Source of the DNA: Micrasema longulum
Lineage: Eukaryota; Arthropoda; Insecta; Trichoptera; Brachycentridae
NCBI GenBank assembly: GCA_022494885.1
Contig: JAGVSM010004969.1
Location: forward strand, 124,001-188,000
Direction: 5' to 3'
Length of the DNA: 64,000 nucleotides
Below, piece after piece: positions 44,041-55,600 of the stretch. Made by a program: the position numbers and the translations under genes. Positions within the stretch are counted from its first letter, which is position 1. The number at the start of each line of letters is the position of its first letter. The notes below the pieces were generated by a model. That model had not been told where the DNA came from. It did no database searches and worked only from the letters and a program-made list of their open reading frames with translations.

Positions 44041-44990
44041 TTCAGTTGTCTTATCCACTATCTTTAAATCATTTTTAAGTGACATAAAGTTGTATTGATT
44101 TTCAATAGATATCAATGTAAGCTCATTTTTACAATCATAAAACAAAATAAATGTTTGAATATACATATTTATTTTAAGTATAAAAAACATGTATGTACTT
44201 TCTTAAAACTAGGTGTGAAGAGTTTTAGTGAAATCCATAACTTTTCTTTCAGTTCTACATATTGCATATAAGCACAGGTATTCCGTAATAAAGCCGGAAT
44301 CAATGCTTTCTTTCAATAAACATTTTGATACTGAACTATGAATTATTCGGACATAACTACTCTAATATTGAGAATCCTATTTTCTAAATGATTATTCTTT
44401 GCCAATATTTGACAGTGTAGTAAATTTAAATTTTTCATCCTAATATTTGAATATCTGTATGAAAATTTCAATAGCCGCTGTCAATATAATGGACAAAATT
44501 TCACACAAAGATTCAAATTATCATATGGAGTATATTTTTTAATTCCTGATATCTTAAAAATTTGACAGGGTTAAATTTTTTAATTTTGCAAAACATTTTT
44601 TCATGTTCGTAGAATGACGCGTGTGATTTTTTTCAACTTTACAAAAGAGCGGTTTCTTTTTTGACACAAATTTGATTATTACAAAAGTATATCCGTTGAT
44701 ACTTGGATAAGTTATTTACATTTTTTTTTTTCATACCTGGAATATAAAGCCTTTATAAAACCTTTTCAAGATCAAATCTTAATTAAAGTAAATGTCGCAT
44801 TTGTCACACATGTGAAACATCAAAATGTTCATAAATCCCCAAAAATAACATAATATTGAGGGTTACAATTTTTCATGGAGAAGAGTTCGATATATTTCCA
44901 AAACTATCTTTAAAATAAGAGTTTTAACGCAGATAAATTAGATAAGACAATTTTTGATGCATTTTGATTAGTGGAATCACACAATTGTTT
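44041..44990. other. Intergenic AT-rich sequence 3' of BRK1
   Basis: No gene, SINE or transposon recognised. The nearest minus-strand AATAAA after the BRK1 stop is distant (about 44168-44173), so the 3' end of BRK1 is not defined by an obvious close hexamer. Confidence 0.4.
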
Positions 44991-45508
44991 TCATGTTAAC
45001 GTTTCTCCCTTTGTCACCTGCAAAAATATTTGATTTTAAGCAAATTTGTTTTGAATAAGTACATTCAGAGATGAGAAAGACTGTTGCTTAGTAATAAAAA
45101 GAGTTTATATTTGATGAATGTAGAAACTATCAGTTTGAAATAAATATAGCAAACATAAATGTTAAGTTCGCTCCAAATAATATATGTTTTTATACAATAG
45201 TAATGAAATAAATATACTTACACAAGCTTCTAAAAAGTCTATTCTTCTTTCTAGTACAGTCAATTTCTCATTTAGTACAGCCAGGCGTGATCTGCATGAT
45301 AGATCTAGATACCAACAAAGGATGTTTATAATATTAAATATGATCATAAAATTAACTTGAAAAACAGTAAGCCTAACTTACCAAAGGAGTTAAGAAAATC
45401 CGTAATTTTCTTGATGCACCCCGTAATTACTTCAATATACTCTCTGTTTTGCCAATCTTGTTGTATTTGTTTACCAATTGTTTCGTTTTCTCGCCCGGCT
45501 GTCGACAT
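44991..45508 (-). CDS. BRK1: BRICK1 (HSPC300), WAVE regulatory complex subunit, complete, 3 exons
   Basis: BRICK1 is the smallest subunit of the pentameric WAVE complex, which activates Arp2/3-driven actin branching. Exons (right to left): 45382-45508, 45222-45304, 44991-45017. Split codons rejoin correctly across GT-AG introns of 77 and 204 bp and give 78 aa (human 75, so full length). Family signatures are [50 protein letters not shown] and the invariant C-terminus VTKGETLT. The protein is essentially one long helix that packs in the WAVE three-helix bundle. The last exon encodes only eight residues plus the stop, so simple open-frame searches miss it. The residue before VTKGETLT is Cys (TGT) where the family usually has Arg. 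It shares no operon-like link with its neighbours. Confidence 0.96.
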
Positions 45509-46068
45509 TTTTTACTGCAATTTCGATTTGAGATTATTTTGACTTTTGTGCTTGTCACAAAACTGACGTTTCGGGTATTGGTATGGATTATTGGATTGAT
45601 ACACACGGTACATATTTTATGTAGTCTATGATTTCGGTCGACGATTAAGCCAGAGATAAAATATGTGTCTTCTACCTCACCTACTAAAATGTTTTTTTTT
45701 TACAATTGTTTTATGGCATTTCTCCCCCTTTTAGGATAGAGACATTTATTATATAATATATTTACTTATTTAGATATTTATTTGCACTGTGCTGTTGTCT
45801 TCTTCTTGGTTTTTTCATGGCCTTTTCACATCTCAACTCGGGTGTTCTGGCCAGTGTCGAGTATTTTTGTTTTTTTTTTTGCATATTTACACATGTGTGA
45901 GTAATATAATATATGCAAGTTAGTATGTTAGTACATATTTATAGCTTTACACCATTTATAACTAGATATTTCAATAGGATTTTAAATGCACGTTTATTAG
46001 ACAGGAGAGTTAGAATATGAAATGGGATATTAATATCAGATAGGTTGGATGGGAAATCAGGATAACAA

Positions 46069-46330
46069 TCATTTATGGGACATCCAAATAAAATGGTTTA
46101 AATCTTCCTCATCTAGCTGACATTCGCAAATGGCAGAGTACCGGACATGGATTCTGAACAGGTGAGAACCATTGCAGCAGTGCCCAATACGCATTCTGCA
46201 TATAGATGATGTCTCAAACTTGTTCAGAATCACTGTGCTGTTGTCAGTTAATAACATAGTCCAAATAAATATGTTAACCTGAATCTTGACCCCAAACGGG
46301 TAAAAATGCCATAAAAACAAGAGGAGAAAT
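46069..46330 (-). mobile_element. Jockey-like LINE C-terminal fragment
   Basis: An 83-codon minus-strand frame containing MRIGHCCNGSHLFRIHV and then CECQLDEEDLNHFIW. This is the G-H...L..I...CxC...E...H arrangement (Cys-His cluster) found downstream of reverse transcriptase in jockey/R1-type LINEs. The rest of the element is absent. Confidence 0.65.
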
Positions 46331-46514
46331 TAGTTTCGCCGATTTGTTTGTTTAAATATAATGGAATAACATGTAATGCCATGTAAAGGTGTTAAAATTA
46401 AGGACTTAACTGAATATTTGCAAATATTATATGGAAAGCATTATTTCAATGTGTTCATGATGAAAATATTAGGCATATAAAATAGTAAAAATAATAGTTA
46501 TTCCTTCAAATTAT

Positions 46515-46520
46515 TTTATT
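46515..46520 (-). terminator. Candidate poly(A) signal of KRI1
   Basis: TTTATT on plus, AATAAA on minus, 156 nt beyond the KRI1 stop. Confidence 0.5.
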
Positions 46521-46675
46521 TTAACTATACATAATGTACACATTCATCTTAAAACACACTACATAGAACATAGTTCATACAAGGAAATCAATAGTTCCTT
46601 ACAGCTTTGCTTCCTAAAATAAAGTACTTATGTACTGTGGATGTCTATGGATGAAACACGGAATTTTTCAAAAGT

Positions 46676-49600
46676 TTAATATTTTTTAAACTTCATGAAA
46701 CTTCTATATTTTTTAGGATTAAGTCCAAACGCCTTCAGTCTTTCATCTGAAAGATTATTAATAGGGTCAGATTTACTTGCTGTTAGCTTATTCTTATGTC
46801 TACTGAAATCTTTCTTTGAACTTAAATTTTTCTTTGTATTTATTTCAAGATTCGTTTGTGAATCTTCGGTGTGTTTTGAGTTCTTCTTCTTTTTCTTTTT
46901 GGGGGGAGAATCATCAGCTTCAGGGGCTATTTCTTGATGAGAAGGTTCTATGTCTTTAACACCATTCATTATCCCTTCGGATATATCACTGACTCCGCTT
47001 TCTCTTTTCTTTTTTTTTCTTTTTCTGTTCTTTTCTTCTGCAACTAATTTTTGATTTGGCTTATCAGAGTTGCCTCGAGAAACTTGTCCAACTTCAGGTG
47101 ATATTTTTTGCTCAGCAGGCTCATTATCTTTAAGTCCATTTATTATTATTTCAGACATATTATTGTCTCCAGATTCTCTTTTATTCTTTTTTATTTTCTT
47201 TTGATTTGTCTTACCGGAGTTGTCCTGGAATTTTTTTCTAATAGCTTCTGCAGACTCAATTTTTACATTCTCCCTGTTTCCAGAAGTATTTATTTGTTTT
47301 TTAGTGTCTGTTGCACTTGCTTCACCTTTTCTCTCTTTTTGCCTCTTTCTTTTGTTTCTTTTTCTTTTTGATTTACTCATTGGCTCTTGCGTAGTAGGAT
47401 TTTCACCTTCCCTATAAAAATATTTAGATAATTTATTATTTAAGCGGTAAAACACTGGATTTACAAATAAAAAATATTAAGGAGCAAGAAAGGGTTGTTT
47501 CCGTTGTAATTTTATAAAATAATTCAATGTACAAAGAGAGGATTATTTTTCCATATTTAAAAAATTTTATTAAATAATTTAATTTTTCGCTACAGTAAGG
47601 TCTCGACAATCCGGACAGACAAAAAACAGGACCTTGGTGGAATACCAAAGCGTCCGGATTGTGGTCTGCAATACTTTAATAGTAATAAAACATATATGCT
47701 TAACTTTAGAAACTTCTTTAATTGTTAAAAAAATAAACCTTGATAATATATAATGGTAAACATGTAGGAAGGCTGCGCGTTTGAAATGAAGCTAAAATTG
47801 TCGATGATTGACAACAGACTACTTGGTGCGGCTCTCGACGCAGGTGAAATGCCTCCGGCCTACCCTGTGACCGCTCCCGCTCCATCTGTCCGGATTTCAT
47901 TGATCACCGGATAAGCGGGGATCCGGATTAGCGAGGCCCTACTATATTTGTTGTTTTTTTATTCCTAGTTGTTCACTATTTGTTATTTTTTTATTCCTTC
48001 ATATTAATTAAGAGTAAAAGTTGTCAATACTTATTTGCAATCTGAATTAGTAAATGTGAATAGTTATTATCACTTTATGTATTTACAATATCCATATTAT
48101 TTTAATTTACATTATTTAATGAAATACTATCTCCAGATCAATAAGTACTTACTCTTCTTGTTTCTTGAAAAGACTAGGAAGAATTTTCATTTTTAAATTT
48201 AAATTTTTAGATTTTTCCTGTAAAATTTTATGATCATTCCTTTGCTTATGTTCTTCTCGGTGTTGTAAGGTCTTTTTTAATGGGTACCATCTATTTAACT
48301 CATCATCATCTGCCATTAAAATCTATAAATACACATATTTCTATTTCAATCAATATAATATAATTAATGAGGAAGTTTAGCCCTAAAAAATAGTTTTCTT
48401 ATTGTTTAAATTGTACGGCAAAGTTTCTTAAAATGTACGAAAAAAATTACAAAAAATATTTTAACAAAGAAGAACTACTTTAAACAACGTCACTAGATCA
48501 TATCAATCAACCAATGATAAGAGAGGTGTGAAAGATTTCCGGTGCAGTTACGGTAAGTCAACAGACCAATCGGCAGAACTGACCAAGAAGAAGTGCATTA
48601 GAAAAAGGAAAACTTTCAAAAATCATAGCACTGATAATACGATACTTAAAAATATTTTTTTTTTCACTTAGTTCAATAGTCTATTAACAAATATAGGTTT
48701 TTTTTTAAACCACTGAACTTCCTTATTAACAATAGAGCCACCTTGAATACTATTTGAGTATCGTTTAGTTTCTGTGAAAGTGATTTATTTTTCAAAAAGT
48801 ACACATAAAAAATAAAAAATAAATATTCTTTTTGAGTTTATAAACAAACAGCCAGTGCCAGTGTTTTAAATAAGGTACCTTCCTGCATTTTAAAGGGTGT
48901 CCAATAGAACGAATACACGCTACTATTTTTTTTTAAAATTAATAAGTATGTTTATCTTATTTTGTATTAAAAAAATAATTAATGTTTCCATTTTATACTG
49001 GTAAAATTAATTACAACAAACTAAATCCTTTACAACTGTATCAAAAAAAGCATTTAATAATTCACCATTTTGAAGTTAAAATAGTTTCTAGAGAATGGTC
49101 ATAGATCGTAAAGAAAATATAGTTTTGCTCATTGACATGAAATTATACAAACAATGGATTTTAGCTTCAAATACTATTTTTTGTCGTAACAATCGCAGAT
49201 ACCTTTATTCACTTAAATCAGACCATACAGGTTCTCAAGATTTACAGGTGAATTTTCTTACTTTTTTAGGTGGGATACATAAAAACAATAAAAAATACTT
49301 TTATTATTATTATTATTTTTTTAATTTGTATTATTTTTTTTGTTTTTTTTTACAATATACATAAGAGGTAAAACAGAGTATTAAAAAAAAAAAAAAATTA
49401 CATAGCAATGAAATTCATATTAATAGTAAAAATAGTAAACAAAAAATCTCACAAAGGCATGGCTTGTTTGTGGGTATACAAGAAAATGTTAAAGAATTTT
49501 TGCTCCTATAATAAACAGACAGTTATAATATTTTTGTGTAACATAAGAAAGAGAAAATTAAATATTCTGTAAAAGATTGTATGGTATTAAAATAAAACTT

Positions 49601-52600
49601 AAATTAAATTACAATCAAATATAGCCCTCATTCAAAATATAATATAAATAATAACAGCATGTGCGTGAATACCACTGAAACCTAAAACATCATACATAGT
49701 TGGAAAAAACATTTGTACTGAAATATAATAAAACATAAATAAAATACAGATAAAATATACTCAAACATTTTTAAAAACATAACCTTTAAAAAATTACCCA
49801 TGTTACTGTTTTTTTTTATCCTCTATTCTTTTGATTTTACCTTTTACAATATTTTGATGAGATAAATAAATTAAGAGTCATGTTTTAGCAACTCACCTCT
49901 GCAGTGGTTAGCCCATAATCCAAAGGTGGAACTTCTCTGTATTTAAACCGACATGGCATGTCTCCAATCACATCTTCACAATCCAGTTTGTAATATTCAT
50001 CCAAGTATTGGGCAAATGTCTGATTTGATTTGGGGTCAAAAACTGGCTTATTTTTTGAAAGAGCCTCGGCCAACTTGTTTTGTTTTTTTCTGCGCTTTCT
50101 GCGCCCGTCAGTTGCATCCTTCAACTCGTCCAGTATGTTTGCTCGAGGAACCGCACTAGGATCGTAATCACAGTCCATCTAAAATTATATTGAATCAGAT
50201 ATTTTATTAGTCATAAAATTTATTTCACATTACTTTTTCTTTAAAAAATTGAAATAGAAATAGGTTACAAAAAAAAAGTAAAAAAAGAATAAATTAACCA
50301 TAATTTTTATCAGATATAAGCTAAAATTTGAAGTCAAACAATTTTATTCACATTTAGTTTTATGCAGACTAATACCAAAATAAGTATTCAACTTTTAAAA
50401 AATAAGGTGAACAATGTTATTTACATTAAAATGTTCATCTTCACAGTGTAATTCTTCTGCTTTGGTTCCAGATGTTTGCGCTTTTGGGTTGTAAGTGTCC
50501 CAATTATCTAAAACGAAAATAATAATTAATTACTTTTCATAGATATATTAACATACAACCGAACTCGGTTATAACGATCACCGAAATAGCGAGATCTCGG
50601 ATGTAACGAGGAAACATTCGTTAACATTTTAGTTCATGGTTTTTTCCATACAATTATTCACTGTTATATAACGAGCTACTTCACTGTTATATAACGAGCT
50701 ACTTCTCGGACATACCGAACAAAATTAGAAAGTGTGATCATACTAATTTCGATGAAGCATTGTTCCAATGGTTTTGTACCCAAAAACATGCAGGATTTTT
50801 CATCGATGGACCAATATTGAAGGCGCAAGCAGAAAAGTTCGCAAAAACGACGATTTTAAATGTAATAATGTCTTCATGTGATAGGTAAATATGTTTGTAA
50901 GCATTTATTATAATTTTCCCTAGCATTTTTTTTTCTGTTTGAATAGTATTTACTTGTTAACTTAGTGACAATGTGCAATAGCGATTGTATTAAAACAACC
51001 TTTCTCTGGTATAACGAGTAACGCTTATAACGAGCAAATTCAATCGGTCTCATCTTCCTCGTAATAATCAAGTTCGACTGTATTTAAATTTTTCATAATA
51101 GGCGTATTGTTGACAATTGTTTATGGCAACGGGTGGGTACACATTCTTTTGCACCAGACCGTTGTCCATTACAGTGTTTTATGGGTTTTACTTTTCAATT
51201 TGAAACTTATATTATGGCTTTTCTTTGTTTTTTATATCAAAAACATTTTTCGCTTTGTAGTATGTTATAAACTAACCTAGAATTACTCGAAACCGGTCGA
51301 TGTATAACTCAAAAGCTAGAGTGGTTTATACAAATTTACAAACAAACAGTGATATTATACCCTTTATTTATATTGTCAACAAGCTTCTCCATTAAAATAA
51401 ACATACATTGTATAAAAACCACATTAACAAGAGGTCTAATACTTCAAGACACATCATCCTGAAAATAATGTTATTTCTGAACATAAAAAGTTATGCTTTT
51501 TATAATACATAAAGTCACATAGATTTTGGGATAATGTAGTACATTTATTGAGTTAAAAGTTCCAACAAAAAAATAGTTTATAATTTTCAATGTTAAATAT
51601 TTGAGCTAGGTAATTTTATGTGATTTTACACAAAAAAATATATTTAATAATTTGTATTTAAATTGAAAATCAATTGAATGGACTATTTAATAAATGCCAA
51701 AAAATAGTTATTTACCGATTTCTAACTCCTCATCGAGATCAGGAAACTCTGGTTTCTCATTGTCACCAAATTCTTCATAATATTCACCATCGAACAGCTC
51801 TTTCATGCGCCGATCGTGAGCGTCTGGATCAAAATCTCCCTCAATGTCTTCATCCTTGAAAAGTTATTGCATATTTTTATAATATATATAAAATGTGCAG
51901 TACAGAATAATAATAGGTATATAAAATTCCAATAAACCTAACCCTATCATCTTAAAAAATCAAATCAATATGTAAATAAATAATAAACTTAATTATGTCG
52001 TGTATATAAAAGAAGTCATAAATTAATGAAATAAAAAATATTTTATCCTTACATTAAATGCCAGCTGATCGTTTCCAGTAATATGTTTTAATTTTTCAAT
52101 TTTTTCCTGGATTTCTTTTAATTTAAGTACTTTGAGTTGACCTATTTCTTCTTTTTTGCGTTTTTTCTCTTCAACTTTTCTTTCTTTTACTTCAGATCTC
52201 TTTTTGGCTCTTTTATCATCTTTACGCCTTAAAGAATGCTCTAATGTTCGGGGGTATCGTTTAATCTAAAATTTTACAATGAACTTAATCAAATATCACA
52301 ATAGATGATAATAAATAAATATATATATGAATCATCGATTAAAACCACTGACGAATACTCTATCGATCTTTAAGAAAATATCGTCACACTTCATCAATAT
52401 ACTAAAAAGACTATAAAATAGTCAATATTTTGTATAAACAAGCTACAGTAAAACAAAAAATAAGACTGTTCACTTCGTTTTACTGTTTAAATAATATATA
52501 CTGTTGTGTACAACAGAAAATGATATTTTATATTTAAGTTTATTTTGAAACTAAATAACAAAAAAGAGTTTCTATAACATTAATTTACATTAAATTATTG

Positions 52601-55600
52601 TATTAATCCACTTGTTGGTGTGTTGGATACGCAGTTATAACATTGTAAAGTGAGGCCCCTGGAATAGTCATTCATTTGGGCATTGGGACCCACTGATATG
52701 AACACATAATTATTGTTTATTTTTTATAATTACAGTAAAACCCCCTTTTTACGTTTTTCAAGGAAGCAAGAAAAAAAGTATAAAACCGAGGAAAACGCCT
52801 ATGTGAGGAAATGAAAAAAGTATGGAAAAAATAGTAATTACATAAAAATAAAATTGATTTGCTACACTATAGTGTACATATACTTCCAGAAAAATTGTAA
52901 AAACGATGATAAGTGGAAATTGACAATATTTTTTTACCTATTTTCAATGATTTCACTAAAAACATTTTTATATTCTTTAAACAATATTATGTAATCTTTT
53001 TTTATTTGATTTAACAGCATGTTAAAATTATTTTATGTGTAAATAAAAAAAATAGAATTTTGAATTAGCATAAAATAATAAAATAAATAGAACAACTTTG
53101 TTTTTAACCACTAATTTTTATTTTTCGCCGACTGGTTTCAAAGCAAAGCAACAAAGCAAAAAAGCTTTGAAACCGGTCGGCGAAAAATAAAAATTAGTGG
53201 TTAAAAACAAAGTTGTTCTATTTATTTTATTATAATGAATAACCACAAAGTTAGTGCTTCAAATATAAACTTTATAGCATAAAATAACTTAGAATATTTT
53301 TTCCCCTAAATGTTGGGAAATTTTATTTATACGGTATCACTTTTTTTTCTACGGCATCACTAAAAACAACTGTCATATATCTTTTTTGTAACTTTAAATA
53401 TTTCTATTGTTATGTTTTAAACATCGCAATTTGATGATATTAAAACTTTATTGTTTCTAAATGTTTTTCAACCGTGTATCATGATTTGTAGAAGTCAATA
53501 TGACATTTTTGTTCAAATGAAAACTAAGACTAAGAAAGGAAGACAATTAAACAAAAAGGTCAACTACACTACACCTGCTTTGAATTTAGGTTAAGACAAT
53601 AATTTATCATTTGTTAGTTGTTTACCTGTTTTAATTCTTCATTCGCGTGGCACACGCGGTTGCGCGCGGCATCATTATTACGACATAATATTGGCTTTAT
53701 TTGACACATCAAATTAATTCCGATTTTTTTTAAGCGTGAAACCGGGGTTATGAAAAATGTATAAAACGTTAACTAGGGGGAATATTTGTATGAGAATGTA
53801 TGAAGAAAAATGGGTCCTGAACCTTTCGGTGTAAAAAGCGGGAAAACGTAAAATCGAGGAACGTAAAATCGAGGAACGTAAAATCGAGGAACGTAAACAC
53901 GAGGTTTTACTGTATTATAAAGAGATCAATTTTAAAAGGGGTGGGTTTTATTTTCTATGATTCATATCAATTCTATAAATATCTAACAAAGTCTTGATCC
54001 GGTTCTTCAAATCGAAAATTGAACTTGTGTTCAAATTCAGTCTGCTCTCCGAGTATCTCTTCATCTTCAGACAAACATTCATCTTCAGGATCATTTACTA
54101 TTTCATCATAACTTGGAATTCTATTTCTGTCAGAGTCCTCTTTAAACCTGTAATCATTCATTTACAATGTAACATATAAATTTACAGTAAAAACACTTAG
54201 TTCATTGTATTGATTATTAGTTAACCTTTGATTTAGGAAATAGTCCCTTAAGAAGGCTTCATCCTTTTCTAATAATGGGTCTGACCAGAAATCTTTCAGG
54301 GGTTTAAGATCATTTTCATCAGAGTCATTCTTTAAATGACTAACTTGTCCACCAATCCATTCCCGATAACTCTTTTCTTCTTCTTCCTAAAATACACAAA
54401 AAACAAAAGTTAAATTTAATATTCAAACACATGAACATTAAGAAAAATCATTGTGACAATGTAAATTCAATATGGACAGGTTACTCTATCCAGATTTTTT
54501 CTAAACTGTATATTCAATGAGCGTATAACACCAAATATGTAAAAAAAACTGAATCGAAAAAATTTGTTAGTAGTAAAATTCCGTATTTCTGATTTATATT
54601 AATTTTATTTTTTCAATGTAGGCATACATTAAACTCTTATTGAAAGTCAATATAAAAACAACGAAGAGATAGTCAGTTCACTTTAAATAATTAAACACTT
54701 AAAAAAATAATTATAATAATACACACATAAACTAACACAATTAAAAATTGGACAAATAAAATCACTTTTAAGTTTGTAAGTGAAAATTCTTGATGGAAGT
54801 TCATTGTAATTTATATACTTTAATCCACAAATTTGGAATATCCAGTGACCGGTTTCATCGCTGTCGCGACATCTTCGATACTGGTGTTATTCCATATGGT
54901 GGATATTCCAAATTTGTGGATTAAAGTATCACTCGTGTTTTATTTATATAATAAAATAAAATCACATTGTCAGTTCCATACACTGTTGTCTTCCATGGAT
55001 TCATTTCATCCATAATGAGTCTTTTTCTGAAGTACACCTTTTATGTGGGTTTTGAATTTATTATCATATTTTGGATATTGTCGGGTATTCTGTTGTAGAT
55101 GGGTACACAGTGCACCACAAACGATGTGCTAACCTTACTTAGTTTCAATTTTGAAAACATGAAATTATCTTTGTTTCTAGTATCATAACTATGTTTGTCG
55201 CTATTTTTGGGAAAGAGATATATTTGAATGCGTATACATATTGCTTCATAAAAAAAAAGTTGGGGAAAAAGTAATTTCGTAGTTTATCATCCGATTTAAG
55301 TCTAATATGCACCGTTCTGTTCGATAACTTGTTACCAACGAGAATCCAACTTGGCCATAGACAGGAACAGGTTGTGGTCACTTGGTGCCAGGTCCGGACT
55401 ATAGGGTGGATGCATAAGAACTTCCCATCCGAGCTTCCGGAGCTTCTGGCGTGTCATCAAAGATGTGTTATTATAGTTGGATAATTTATAAAGCACCATT
55501 TTTGTGAAAATCACCTCAAGGGCACTGTACAATAAATAAATATCCCAGCACGTCTTGGAGCTACAGAGCGCATGGACTATAAGAAATCAAGCCCCCATTT

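Larger units (their letters stand above)
45509..46675. other. Interval between the BRK1 5' end and the KRI1 3' end
   Basis: About 1.2 kb. The part next to 45508 must hold the BRK1 promoter; no core motif is assignable. A LINE fragment occupies about 46069-46330. AATAAA (minus strand) at 46515-46520 is the probable KRI1 poly(A) signal. Confidence 0.5.
52733..53912. mobile_element. Pogo/Tigger-like non-autonomous transposon, second copy, in KRI1 intron 5
   Basis: Same termini (CAGTAAAACC ... GGTTTTACTG), TA flanks and interior as 8518-9617, about 1.18 kb. It differs by carrying a long hairpin (53075-53233) in place of the SINE and by a 15-bp tandem expansion next to its right end (53843-53900). 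Confidence 0.8.

Noticed and set aside
46695..47417. Three plus-strand open frames antisense to the last KRI1 exon
   Set aside because: They are Phe/Ser-rich mirror images of the Lys/Glu-rich KRI1 tail, with no independent support.
50738..50926. Minus-strand frame in KRI1 intron 7
   Set aside because: Shadow of the pogo/Tigger DNA-binding remnant, which reads on the plus strand.
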